A stretch of 64,000 nt of DNA from Bathynomus jamesi (taxonomy: Eukaryota > Arthropoda > Malacostraca > Isopoda > Cirolanidae): assembly GCA_023014485.1 (NCBI GenBank), contig JAJOZX010009094.1:1-64000 (forward strand). The letters are read 5' to 3'. Below the pieces are notes generated by a model that had not been told where the DNA came from, did not search any database, and was given only the letters and a program-made list of their open reading frames with translations. How positions within the stretch are numbered: position 1 is the first letter of the stretch; the number at the start of each line of letters is the position of its first letter. This document shows positions 12,100-22,999 of this stretch, piece after piece. Position numbers and translations under genes: made by a program.

Positions 12100-14349
12100 A
12101 TGAATAGAGCGTGTAAAAATTATCCCAATAGATTCTGCTACATATGTGGGACGGTTACCATGCCAAATAACCAGTCCCAAATCATTAAATTTGTGAAGAC
12201 AATGTATAGAGCATACTTTGGAATTAAGCTAGGGGACCAGGACAAAAATTTCGCCCCTCATATGTGCTGCAAGACGTGCATTGAAAATTTGAGAAGATGG
12301 AGCAAAGGCAGAGCGAAATCTTTGCCTTTTGGAATTCCCATGATTTGGAGAGAAGGAAAGGATCACGTGACAGATTGCTATTTCTGCATGACAAACCTCC
12401 AAGGTGGGCTTATAAATTTATTTTTCTTAAATATTTTGAAATCCTCGTATGAAACTTGACATAATATTCACCATAATGTAATATTCACCAGATATAGCAT
12501 AATATTCACCATAATGGTAATCATACATTTACATATACATATTGTTATAGAAAATACATTTACACATACATATTGTTATACAAGTTACATTTACATGTAC
12601 AATGATTGTATATTTTCTTTCTTTTTCATTCATATTGTCCCCGAAGGGAAAATATGAATGAAAAAGAAAGAAAATATACAGACTCCATCGACCTATTTCA
12701 TATCTTACAGACCGCAGCCTTCCCTCACGAGCCGCCACTGTCTGAATGCTTCTTCTATTTCATATGCAAGTTTTATATCCATGTTTCTGTGTTTCTATTT
12801 TCAGGAGTTAACAAGAAGAATAAACACATTGTTGTATACCCTGACATTCCTTCTGCTATGAGACCTGTACCCCATGGTCCTCGAATTCCAATACCCGACC
12901 CACCTCAAACCCTGGACTTCGGTGATTCTGATGATGAATCAATGACCATGCCAATGACCAGTCCCAGTCGTATATACCTCAAAATACCGCTTCAAATGAG
13001 CCGAGCCCTCTCAACCAGGCCAAACTTAATGATCTTACCGGGGATTTAGGACTTTCCAAATTAGCTGCCGAGATCTTGGGCTCACGACTTCGAGAGGACA
13101 ACTTGCTGGCTCCGGGAACAACATTCTCCTGGTATAGGAAACGAGAGGAAGAATTCCGTAAGTTTTTTGCAGTGCACGAAAATACCTCTTCCTTAGTGTA
13201 CTGCTGCAATGTTGAGGGGCTAATCGAATCCTTGGGCCTGCCATATAACGCATCAGAATGGAGGCTATTTATAGACTCGTCTAAACGAAGTTTGAAAGCA
13301 GTACTTCTCAACATTGGGAATAGGGTTGCATCAGTCCCTGTAGCACATTCCGTACAACTTACTGAGAGCTACGATAACATGAAAATTTTACTGGATGCTC
13401 TCGTATACGACCAACATAACTGGAGGATCTGTGGAGATTTGAAGGTAATACTAATATCATAAGTAAACTATTGCTATTGACTATGTTGTTTTTCCAAAGG
13501 TTATTTGAGAGCGTATAAGAACACTTAACTTCCCCACAGAAGTGATACAGTCCAATGCATAGATTTTTTTATCTGATAGAACAAATTCTCTAAATTCTTT
13601 AAATATTTTCATTTTTTTCAGATTGTGGCATTTGTATTGGGAATGCAAGGGGGATACACGAAATACCCATGTTTCCTCTGCAAATAGGATAGCCGAGCGG
13701 ATGAGAAGCACTATGCACAGCGTGAATGGGCATCCAGAGAGAATTTTGAACCTGGGTCGCATAATGTCGTTTCAGTGCCCCTTGTACCACCAACAAAAAT
13801 TTGGCTCCCACCACTTCATATTAAGCTGGGCTTGATGAAAAATTTCATCAAATCAATGAATAAGGAGGGTTCAGCATTCCGATATCTCGAGAGTAAATTT
13901 CCTCATATATCTGATGCTAAACTAAATGCTGGGGTTTTTGATGGTCCTCAAATTCGAACTTTGATCAAGGATACTCAGTTCGAAAACGCAATGACTCCAA
14001 CTGAGAAGAATGCCTGGCAGGCATTCAAATCAGTTGTCACTGATTTTCTTGGCAAACGTAGAAGTCCAGAATACGAGTCCGTTGTCGAAAACTTGATGGA
14101 AGCTTTCAAAGCTCATGGGTCGCGCATGTCCATAAAAATGCACTTTTTGTGGTCCCCCCTGAAAATTGCGGGGATTATAGTGAGGAACAGGGTGAACGAT
14201 TTCACCAAGATATCAAAATAATGGAAAAGAGGTACCAGGGAAACTGGGATATCAATATGCTGGCGGACTATTGCTGGTGTTTGAAGCGAGACGTGCCCGA
14301 AGAAAAACACAGACGGAAAGCCAAAAAAACTTCATTCCTTCCTCAATAA
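12100..14349 (+). pseudogene. transposase-like gene of copy B, three coding exons, broken
   Basis: Exon 1 starts ATG at 12100 and ends at 12403; intron 12404-12804 (GT/AG); exon 2 12805-13444; intron 13445-13621; exon 3 13622-14349. Splicing joins NLQ to GVNKKNKH and GDLK to IVAFVLG. The N-terminus has paired cysteines (FCYICG, CCKTC, DCYFC), a probable zinc-binding region. Downstream RLFIDSS, ICGDLK and EEQGERFHQDI could give D, D and E of an RNase H-type core, with FLCK..D...H between. Breaks: one-base loss near 12950; TAG in place of Trp at 13687-13689 after FLCK; a ~14-base deletion near 14155 removing the LDYF segment. Identity to copy A is very high. A 5' untranslated intron is possible (acceptor TTTTCAG near 12076). 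The catalytic role is inferred. Confidence 0.75.
12607..12680. repeat. palindromic hairpin in the first intron of copy B
   Basis: 74 bp starting TGTATATTTTC and ending GAAAATATACA. The two halves pair almost fully around a CGAA loop, with one G/A mismatch near the tip. Equivalent to 1803-1868 in copy A. Confidence 0.9.
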
Positions 14350-14444
14350 ACTTTTTTCCATATTCATTGTATGAATAAAAGTATTTATTCACACAATGTT
14401 TTCATTTTTCACGAGTGTTCTTATAATATTACTCGTATCTACAG

Positions 14445-15043
14445 TCTTCTTCTTCCGCAGCTTATTATCCCATCTTTACATGGGGTCGCTGTTTTTGGTT
14501 CGTCTTCTCCACTCTCCTCTGTCGTATACCACGTCCTCCTCCAAGTCCTTCTCCCTGATGTCCGCCACCACACAGTCCCTCCATCTCGTCTTCGGTCTTC
14601 CTCTTCTTCTCCGTCCCGGCAACTCCATCTCCAGCACTCTGCGCCCCACATACTCCTCCTCTCTTCTCCTGACGTGTCCATACCACCTCAGCCTGGCCTC
14701 CTGCACCTTCTTAGATGCTTCCGCCACCTTCACTGTTCCTCTTATATGCTCATTTCTGACCCTATCCCTCCTCGTCACTCCACACATCCATCTCAACATC
14801 TTCATTTCAGCCACATCGATTTTTCTTTCATTGCTCTTCTTCATTGGCACAGTCTCCATTCCATACAACATTGCCGGCCTCACCACTGTTTTGAATACCT
14901 TTCCCTTCAGTTTCACTGGGACCCTCTTATCACAGAGCACCCCTGATACGTCTCTCCAGTTCTTCCACCCCGACTGTATTCTACATTTTATCTCTCTCTC
15001 TGCTCCCCCCTCTGCATCCACTGTTGACCCCAAGTATTTAAAA
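14445..15043 (-). mobile_element. 5'-truncated RTE-type LINE inserted in copy B
   Basis: Flanked by a 15-bp duplication TACTCGTATCTACAG (14430-14444 and 15044-15058). The matching site in copy A (about 20-40) is empty, which proves the insertion. On the minus strand it encodes the end of an RTE-type RT. Confidence 0.9.
14476..15033 (-). pseudogene. C-terminal fragment of RTE LINE reverse transcriptase
   Basis: 186 codons without a stop: FKTVVRPAMLYGMETVPM, MKMLRWMCGVTRRDRVRNE, LRWYGHVRRREE and RPKTRWRDCV. These are hallmarks of the region after the RT palm in RTE/BovB-type LINEs. The fingers, palm and endonuclease are absent because of 5' truncation, the usual outcome of target-primed integration. 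A second, more decayed relative lies at 19375-19790. Confidence 0.85.
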
Positions 15044-15321
15044 TACTCGTATCTACAGTGTTTAAGCTAAAAAAATCAATAAATTTGGGGATAAAATTGG
15101 ACTTATAATAAATGGCCAATAGAGAAAAACCTGACCTGATTGAGGAAAACCAATGTCATTTTCGAATTCAGCATGGTCGAATTATATAATATGAGTTGAA
15201 AAAACCCTCACAGCAGACAAAACAATTTCATATGCATACCAGTGATATGTGCTTCGTCATTTACCATGACTCCAGTTAAAGGAATTCGACTAGCTCTTTA
15301 CGTACCAATATATTATATATA

Positions 15322-15822
15322 TATTAGTGGTGGACCGGATATCCGCATCCGCATCATTTTTAACATCCGCGTCCGCACTTCTGACTGCGGATGTTATGCG
15401 GATATTACCTCTAATAAATTATGCAATTTACAATTACATTAGCTTATAAAGTAGCTTATAAGGCCCAGTCATGCACATTTCATGTAAAGTATTAATTATT
15501 AATGAACAAACAAATATATAAACCTCAAAATATAAATACCTGGTATCACAGAAAATTGAATGAAACTTGTTTCATTGAATTTTCTGTGGCTGAAACTCTT
15601 GAGAAAGTTATTATTTTTATCATAATGAAAACATTAATATTAATTTTAATTCTTATGCATTGCCTGCCATAATAGTAGTATCACGAAATTCGAAAAATTA
15701 TGTCATATATTCATAATTCTATATTATATTGATAAATTAACTAAATATCCGCATCCGCGGATATTGAAATTAAAGATCCGCATCCGCAGATGTTGAAAAA
15801 CTGACATTCGGTCCACTAAATA
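15322..15822. mobile_element. non-autonomous hAT-like repeat with ATCCGC blocks
   Basis: The left part TAGTGGTGGACCGGATATCC is matched in inverted form by the right end GGTCCACTAA near 15815-15824. ATCCGCATCCGC repeats lie just inside both ends. It is embedded in TATATA on both sides, so the duplication cannot be identified. Confidence 0.55.
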
Positions 15823-15935
15823 TATATATACCGGCCACAGTCATTTGAAACTTGTTTGATTTTAAATGTATATTCAGTGCGGTAATTTGATTATACGGAA
15901 AAGTGTGAAATATCCTCAATTAATATCAGAAAATA

Positions 15936-17471
15936 TCGGGTGACCCTTAAAAAACGTCTTGAGATTTGGACATCAATAACTTCAAAAATATGAAGTTCAC
16001 ACTTCCAAAATTTACAGAACCTTTACCTCAATCTATTGGCAAGCCATCATAAAAATTTCAGACCTCTACATAAAAAACGTTTTCCATAGCTGAGGGAACA
16101 ATGAGGTATGGTGAAAAAAACGAATATCATAAACTTAAAACATTTTATTACTCACATCTTATCAATAAATATGATCAATATGTCCGCCGTCCTGCTTACA
16201 AACTAATCTTAACCTTTTCTTCCACGACATGATACATTTTCTGATTTCTGCTAATATTAGTTTGTCCCAACATTCGAGTATTTTTTTCTTTAATTGCATT
16301 TCTGTAAATTTTTCTGTTTGGCATTCATAAATCTTCTCTGCTAGAGTGTTCCATATGCAATAATCCATGGGATTGCAATCAGGTGATTGCAGAGGCCAGT
16401 CGGTTTTTCCAATGAAGTGAACTACATTCTGTTGTAGATAATCCTGTGTAAGCTTGCTAGTATGAGCTATAGCACCAACTTGTTGGAGTATGAAATCGTT
16501 TCCATAATACAGACGCCGGCAATCAGGCAAAAGATTCTCCTGTAAGAGATTTACATAAGTTTCTGAATTATTTTGTTATTTTTTGAAATGAAATGAATTT
16601 TCGTCTTTCTATTCCACGATACACCTGCTAATACCATGATTTTTTGGAAAACCGACTTGTCTGGTGGTAAAGTCTCGATGGAGAAATGTCTTTCTTACGC
16701 CGACCATAAACAACATCGTTCCGGGAGTTTCGAGCAATCTCGATGATGAAATCTTTTTCATCTGTAAAAACCATTTTTTTTAACATCATTGGACGAAAAT
16801 CTATCAAACATTTTTCTACAACGAATTTTTCTTTTAGCTCTTACATTGCTGTCCTACCGTTCTCTGCATTCTTTGTATGGAACTTCTCCTGATACCTAAA
16901 TTTCTTTCAATTTTCCTCTGAGAGCAGTGTGACCCACTGTTTTAGGCCGACCACTTCCACGCTTCCGTGCCGTCGAACCGGTTGCTTTAAGTTTTTTAAT
17001 TATTCTATTCACAGACGTAACATTACAAGTTATTCCTGGAAATTCCCTCAAAACTCTTGTCCGAGTCCATCTTTTTTCCAAGAAACACTTTTCAATCACC
17101 GCTTTTTCACCGTTAGTTAGAACCATAATTTGAAGGGTAAGTTTAAAAAACAGTATTTAAGATGGTTGTAGCCTATATCATCTGACGTTTTCAGAGACTA
17201 ACAGATTATCCATAGGCTAAAGAAACTACTACAAGTCTTAAAATAGTTGCTAGGTACAGCTATACACATTTAGGATTTGGGATATTCGTTTTTTTCACCA
17301 TACCTCATTGTTTCCTCAGCTGTGGAAAAAGTATTTTATGTAGAGGTCTGAAATGTTTATGATGGCTTATCAATAGATTGAGATAAAAGTTATGTAAATT
17401 TTAGAAGTGTGAACTGCATATTTTGAAGTTACTAATGTTCAAATCTCAAGGCATTTTTTTGGGCCACCCGA
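15936..17471 (-). mobile_element. Tc1/mariner-superfamily transposon with ~190-bp terminal inverted repeats
   Basis: Ends are TCGGGTGACCC (15936) and GGCCACCCGA (to 17471), each bordered by TA (15934-15935 and 17472-17473). The inverted repeats extend about 190 bp (15936-16128 and 17281-17471) with roughly 85-90% identity by eye. A single minus-strand transposase gene lies between them. Confidence 0.85.
16162..17126 (-). pseudogene. Tc1/mariner-like transposase, broken
   Basis: N-terminus 17126-16896: MVLTNGEKAVIEKCFLE, with VNRIIKKLKATGST, a helix-turn-helix region, and a basic GRPK stretch. The centre (16890-16535) shows fragments in several frames. The C-terminus 16530-16162 has GNDFILQQVGAIAHTSKL, where QQDGA would be expected, so the second catalytic Asp appears to be Val; then DWPLQSPDCNPMDYCIWN with the third acidic position, and CKQDGGHIDHIY at the end. 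Frame changes and the lost Asp indicate an inactive copy. Confidence 0.8.
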
Positions 17472-17765
17472 TATAATGTGTATCCATAACTTGTGTAGTT
17501 TGAGAACTTTAAAAATAATCGTTAGAAATTAGGAACACTATTTAATTTTATATTTTCTCTGTATGACCTGAATTATTATATATATACTTGCTAAAAATGG
17601 GCCCTACGGGCCCATTTATCTACAGTTTTCTGGCAAATACCTATCACCCATTTCGTATTTTGGACTATTTTCCTGAAAACTTGGGTAGTGCGAGTGAAGA
17701 ACAAGGAGAAAGGTTCCACCAGGATATCAAGACTATGAAAAAAATACCAAGGAAGGTGGGATGTC

Positions 17766-19121
17766 CAGTGGCGGTCCTGGCATTTTTGGCGCCCTAGGCG
17801 AGATTATGCAAAGGTGCCCTTCCTCTGTCAACAGCACCCCTCTCCCAGGTGCATAACCTCTGCTGCAATAAAACACACTGAACACATTGTCCTTAAAACA
17901 CAAAGCACCTCCTTCATTTATTGTTCTTAGCTTCAAGTAAGAACAAGTTGTCTTGAAACAAAAATTACAAAGAAATCTTGTATGAATAATAATTGAACAC
18001 TCAATAAAGATTCCCAAATATGATATATTGCAAATAAAATAAATATTCCAATGTATATTGCACACAAAATAGATAAATAAAAAACACTAATAAATCACAC
18101 AATGTAGCTTAATAAAGGAATAAGATTGCCAGCTAGCAAATAACTGAATTTTAAATTTGGTTTGGAAGTTTTAGGTCTAGTTGTTTTCCTATTAAAACCT
18201 GATCCTCCTGGTCTTCCTTGATGCAAATTCATCAATGATATCATCATAGGAAATCTGCTCAGAAACCGCATGGTTAATACTGATGACAGCAAGACCACTG
18301 AGGCGGTCCTGCATCATGGTGGATCTCAGTAAGTCTTGATGGGCTTGAGCTTGGAAAAGCTCCTCTCCCTCCAGCCACTGTCATTGGAAGGGTGACAGCA
18401 ACCCTGAGGGCGACCCAGAGGTTGGAATAGATCTCTGTGAGCTGCTTTTCATGGATAAACGTCAGCAGCTGAAGTGTTGTCATGCTCGTAGATGGCAGTT
18501 CAGGCAAATTCGTTAATTCCTGTGCCAACTCCCTATCATCTAGATCAAGTTTTGGAAGTTTGAGAGCACTCCAAACTTGTCTCTCACTTCTCCCAAGGTC
18601 TGCAATCTTTCCTGAAGTGATGAGATAGCAGCATCCACCACCACATTGAAAAAGGTTACCTCCAAATTTTTAAGTGCGTCATTAATGGGCTCATCAGGGG
18701 ATGATGCACCTGACGGCTTTGTCCTCTTCAACATGATGCTCGACCAGACACGACTCACTGTAAACTAGAACACATACGAAATTGTGGAGTGGAGAAAAAT
18801 CCGTCGCTAGCTACACTCTAATTTACTATGCTTGATTTTAATAATTATAAACAGTTTTAATTTATATACCTATTTCATTGCTTGTTTATTTTAATGAAAT
18901 AACTTTTAATTTAGTTTTATAAATTGATTTTTACAAGCAAAATCGATACCTATCACCAAGGATAAATATCTATCTCCAACCGGGGTTGGTGAGACCGTGA
19001 GTTGGTAAATTTCTCGAGCCCTGTTTGAGAAAAAACAAAAAACGGGGGTGCTATGTCGCTCCCGCCACCAATTGGCGCCCTAGGCGGCCGCCTATATCGC
19101 CTATGCCCAGGACCGCCACTG
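17766..19121 (-). mobile_element. internally deleted hAT transposon
   Basis: Ends CAGTGGCGGTCCTGG and its complement CCAGGACCGCCACTG. Flanked by GGGATGTC (17758-17765) and AGGAAGTC (19122-19129), a diverged 8-bp duplication (6/8) that matches the split codons of copy D. The GGCGCCCTAGGCG block lies just inside both ends. The interior retains transposase C-terminal pieces on the minus strand. Confidence 0.8.
18095..18758 (-). pseudogene. hAT transposase C-terminal fragments (dimerisation region)
   Basis: A piece at 18758-18540 reads LQERLQTLGEVRDKFGVLSNF. 18528-18400 reads TEIYSNLWVALRVAVTLPMTVAG, the start of the hAT dimerisation domain; frame shifts follow in place of ERSFSKLKLIK. 18260-18180 retains DDIIDEFASRKTRRI-like coding in another frame. 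The N-terminal zinc finger and catalytic core are missing, consistent with an internal deletion. Confidence 0.75.
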
Positions 19122-19374
19122 AGGAAGTCAACATGATGGCAGACTACTGCTGGTCTCTGAAACGGGAAGGCTCGGAGGAAATGCAGTACACAAAGCGAGC
19201 AAAAAGACGACGATTTTCTCCTACTGATCAGTCATGATTGATCTATTATGCATCAATTAAGTATCAAAGATGAATTTACTTTGAAATGAATTGTCTTTGT
19301 ATTTCTTATAATTTTGTACTCTTGGAAATTTAGTTGTTTAATACATACTATAAATATATTTAACTTATCTTCTT

Positions 19375-19790
19375 TCTCTTCGCCCGTTCCCGCCTCTATG
19401 CGGGGTCGGCGTTTCTGACCAGCCTCCTCCACACAGCCCGGTCCTGGGCTTCTTCCTCCGACAAACCCTTCTCCCTCAAATCGTCCCTCACCTTCTCCAT
19501 CCACCTTCGCTTCGGTTGCCTCTCTTTCTCCTGCCATGCACCTCCATATTCATCGTTCTCTTACCTACATAATCTTCGTCCCCTCTCATCACATGTCCAT
19601 ACCATTTCAGTCTACTTTCTTGTATCTTCCTCGAGATTTCTCCAACCTTTGTTGTGCCCCTTATCCTTTCATTCCTTACTCTATCCAACCTTGTCACTCC
19701 GCACATCCATCTCAGCATTCTCATCTCCGTTACATCTAGTCTTTTCTCATGATCTTTCTTTATAGCCCAATCTCGTATTTATTGCTACAT
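19375..19790 (-). mobile_element. 5'-truncated RTE LINE 3' end
   Basis: On the minus strand MRMLRWMCGVTRLDRVRNE, RLKWYGHVMRGDEDYVGK and later EEAGQKRRPRIEAGTG in a shifted frame. Same family type as 14445-15043 but more decayed. The 3' end is near 19375. Confidence 0.75.
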
Positions 19791-19836
19791 GTTATGAGAT
19801 ACACCTTATAAATGTTCAAAATGTCCGCTTCGGTTT

Positions 19837-20820
19837 TCAATGCACAGCCTTGCTCGTTCCAAACAAGAGTCCACTGCCCAATGAATCATTTCGGGGTGTT
19901 CTCGTATGTAAGCAGCGGCATCCATAATCCGACGCAAGAGGGTGGGATAACACAGTCAAGCGCATTTTTGTGATGGCCTCTCTTGTTTGCAAACTGTTGT
20001 GTGGTCTTGCGTTATCGTGCAAAAGAAGGACGTCTTCGAGTTTTCTCTCCGGTCGAACTCGCTTATACGTCTCTGGAGTCTCTGTAGGGTTGATTGAGTT
20101 GATTGTTTGTCCTTTCTTCATAATGCCCACCAGAATCACCCCTTTCATGTCCCAGAAGATGGTGGCCATAACCTTTCCTGCAGAGGGAGCCATTTTGAAC
20201 TTTTTCTTGCGTGGGGAGTCTGCGTGATGCCACTCCATGGATTGGCGTTTTGTTTCAGGTTCAAAGTGGTGTACACAAGTCTCATCCCCAGTCACAATTC
20301 GTGAAAGGAAATCATCCCCTTCTGTCTCGTATCGAACCAACGACTCGGAAGCAATTTCTTTTCTTTGGGCTTTGTGATCTTCAGTCAGTTGGCGAGGAAC
20401 AAACCGTGAACACACTTTTGAGTATCCCAGTTGCTGAATTATCGTATTCACACTTCCTACACTAATTCCTAGCTCCAGTGATAGCTCCTTGTATGTGACG
20501 CGCCGATTTGATCGAATGATGCTTTAGCACGTTGCAAAGTGTGAGATGTCATCATCGAGGCTGGCTCTCCCTCTCTCCGATGATCTCACACGTTTAGACC
20601 AGAGTCCAACTGTGCTTCGATCAACAACAACATCTCCGTAAACGTTTTGTAGACGTTTGTGAATATTTCCAACTGTTTCCTTCTCTGCGGTTAAGAACTC
20701 GATAAGAGCTCTCTGTTTACGAAGCACATCACTGTCACACGCCATTTTCGAAACTGCGTTAACTATCAGTTTTATACAAGGGCATTTAAAAGCGGTTTTA
20801 TACAAGGAGGGGAGATTCAA
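19837..20820 (-). pseudogene. mariner transposase, one stop codon and a C-terminal deletion
   Basis: One reading frame from the ATG at 20820. The N-terminal helix-turn-helix region has MACDSDVLRKQRALIEFL and VDRSTVGLWSKRV. An in-frame TAA lies at 20524-20526. Beyond it, RSNRRVTYKELSLELGISVG continues in the same frame. First catalytic Asp in VTGDETCVHHFEPETKRQ; second in LLLHDNARPHNSLQT. The third-Asp segment is damaged: the expected YSPDLAPSDY region is shortened to SHPLASDY, followed by a shifted tail. The intact form would cut and reinsert the element at TA sites. This copy cannot. Confidence 0.9.
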
Positions 20821-21189
20821 ACTGGAAAAATGCGGTTATGTGAAGCGCAGAAAGTTCATACTTGCGGCCTAAAAGACATTTCAGCCCCATGGCCTATTAT
20901 TTAGCTAAGAAAAAAGGGTGAGGCAAAATATATTGAGTGCCCCTAGTGTGTATATATAATAGTATTGAATTTTGTTTATATACTTTAATAGAAAAGGTGT
21001 TAAATGTGACTTCCATTTTAGCTAATCACAGCTACGTTTCCACTGAAAAAAGGCGGCTAGGTATGCTCCTGCGAGATTTGCTGTCAACATTCTTCGATGC
21101 ATGGTTGTTGGAACTCCCGCAATGTGTTGAACGGAGTGTGTCGGGCCTCCATAAACTTTTTCTTGTAGCGCCTTCCACACAAAACAGTG

Positions 21190-21603
21190 TGTGGTGGATT
21201 GGTGTGACTAAAAGCCTGTAGATCACTACACAAAAAAACACCTTAATAATAAAAACTAATATTGATCTGGCAGCACTGGTTTTGACGGATTAGGGCGGAT
21301 ATGCAGCGATGATGTTTTGGGATGATCATTAGCATTGCGATTATGGATGTAGTGTTCATTGTTGTTGTGCTATTGTGAACTACTAGCCTATCTAGATATA
21401 CTGATATAGCTATTAACTAACTAATAGACTGACAACTGCTAGACTAACGACTATTACTGGCTATCTAGAATATTGTCTGGAACTGTTTTTCTATACTTGA
21501 GGTGAGTCTATAATTATTTCGTTGGTTGTGTAACTTAATTCTGGTTATGGTACTGTATCTGTATATAGGGTGTGAACCATAGCCTTATCTACCGGTCACT
21601 ACA
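21190..21603 (+). repeat. 5' LTR of G1
   Basis: Starts TGTGGTGGATTGG and ends GGTCACTACA. Nearly identical to 25870-26280. Followed by TGGCGACGAGG, the first 11 bases of a primer site complementary to a serine tRNA 3' end. Confidence 0.9.
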
Positions 21604-21749
21604 TTGGCGACGAGGGTTTTCTTTTTTTGTGTTTTGGTTGTTTTTTACTTTTTTCCGCTTGTGGGAAGGGGCTAGTGAAGTGCAAATTGCTAACCTACAG
21701 TTCAAGAGTTCTTGTATTGAGCCTAGTTTGTGTTTAGGCTATTTTGATT

Positions 21750-22456
21750 ATGCCTGTTTTTGGTCAAATAGGCCCCTATTCGGAGGGCGAGGAAGATTTT
21801 GACACGTACACAGATAGAGTGGAGTTGTTTTAGCAGCGAATTCTATACCAGATGATAAAAGGGTACCATCTTTTTTAACTCTAATAGGCCCTAAAATTTA
21901 TAGTCAAGTTAAAGATCTGGTAGCTCCTAAGAGTACAGCAGAGTGTAGCTATACAGATTTAGTTACAGTTCTAAAAGATCACTATAAGGCTCAAGTGGTA
22001 GTGATTTTTGAGAGATTTCAGTTCTATTCTCGAAATCAGGCTGTAGATGAATTAATTGCTGACTTTGTAGCTAGCCTAAGGAAACTGGCTAGTACTTGTG
22101 AGTTTGGCCCTAACCTAACAGAAATGCTACGGGATAGATTTGTTATGGGTTTGAGAGAGGAAGCCACTCAGCGAGAACTATTGACAATTAAAAACCTAAC
22201 TTTTGATGCTGCAGTAGTACTAGCCACAACTAGGGAAGCTGCTGCTAAGGATGCAAAGGCATTTGGTGATGTGAATTTGATCAGGCTTAAATCTAATATT
22301 AACCTAACTAGTAGGTCTACAGGAACTAAGGCTAAGGATAATCCAAAGGTTAGCCAAAGAAACTTTCTAAAAGCAGATAGTTCAAAAAATTGGCCTAAGC
22401 AACGTGCTAAACCTAAAAAGCTTGTACTGGCTGTGGCAAACAACATTGGAAGGTAG
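21750..22456 (+). pseudogene. G1 gag, frameshifted
   Basis: Starts ATG at 21750 (MPVFGQIGPYSEGEEDF). A one-base loss in a T run gives TAG at about 21831. The rest, in the next frame, has FERFQFYSRNQAVDELIADF, EMLRDRFVMGLREE and ATTREAAAKDA, the capsid-like retrotransposon gag domain. The corresponding protein of G2 (54936) aligns throughout. A CCHC-type nucleocapsid region follows in another frame (about 22424-22520) with CTGCG.QHW...C and CNKVGHIAKVC. The intact protein would assemble particles and bind RNA. Confidence 0.8.
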
Positions 22457-22840
22457 ACTGCCCTTTCAAGGAGGCAGTATGTTATAAATGTAATAAGGTT
22501 GGACATATAGCAAAGGTTTGTTTTTCTAAAATGCATAAACTTCCTTTATCAGCCAACAGTCTAAAGCAGTCACAGATAGGTTCTGAATATATTTTCAGTC
22601 AGGATGGCACTACAAATGCTGGTCCTTATATTATAGATGCTACTATAAATAAAGTCAAACTTCCAATGGAACTGGATACAGGTGCAGCTAGAACTATAAT
22701 TTCTAAGGATTATTTTGTAGAAAAATTCCAAAACTCCATACCACTATATCATTCTAAGGCTACTCTGAGAAAATATGGAAATGTTGAGTTGCCAATAGTA
22801 GGAGAGGCTAAAGTTCAAGTTACAATAAATGATACAAAGT

Positions 22841-22999
22841 GTTGTAAATTTAACTTTACTTACTTTTGCTAACTGCTATTATGTTTTCATTGTGTTTAAT
22901 TATTATTTCTGTTCTGTTTGATGTAATCTCGATTATGAATTATGTTTGAATTAGTTGAATAAAGCCTCTAAACGTTGAATTCATTGGCCTTTTCATAAC
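22841..22999. mobile_element. 159-bp insertion in the G1 protease
   Basis: Flanked by ACAAAGT at 22834-22840 and 23000-23006, a 7-bp direct duplication. Removing it restores the protease alignment with G2. The insert is AT-rich, starts GTTGT, ends ATAAC, and includes TTGAATAAAGCC. The family is unknown (small MITE or retrocopied fragment). Confidence 0.75.

Larger units (their letters stand above)
11851..15244 (+). mobile_element. CACTGG-terminus DNA transposon, copy B (EnSpm/CACTA-like candidate), both ends present
   Basis: Left end CACTGGTATGCAT (11851-11863); right end is the reverse complement ATGCATACCAGTG (15232-15244). Flanks are ATA on both sides (11848-11850, 15245-15247), a putative 3-bp target duplication. 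Subterminal inverted motifs near 11940 (TTCTCAATCAGCTCAGG) and near 15130 (complement of CCTCAATCAGGTCAGG) support the pairing. Length is 3394 bp, of which 614 is an RTE insertion and its duplicated target. It carries one spliced gene. Confidence 0.85.
17655..19237 (+). pseudogene. C-terminal remnant of the CACTGG-family transposase gene (copy D), split by an hAT
   Basis: 17655-17765 encodes LDYFPENLGSASEEQGERF and HQDIKTM. 19130-19237 continues with VNMMADYCWSLKRE and ends KRRRFSPTDQS stop. It matches the exon 3 end of copies A and B and the end of copy C, but is a distinct subfamily. The rest of the transposon was not found. The 1356-bp insertion between the parts is a deleted hAT. Confidence 0.75.

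Noticed and set aside
14371..15070. Plus-strand frames of 191 and 224 codons rich in Ser, Leu and His
   Set aside because: They are antisense to the RTE reverse transcriptase fragment at 14476-15033, which carries clear LINE motifs.
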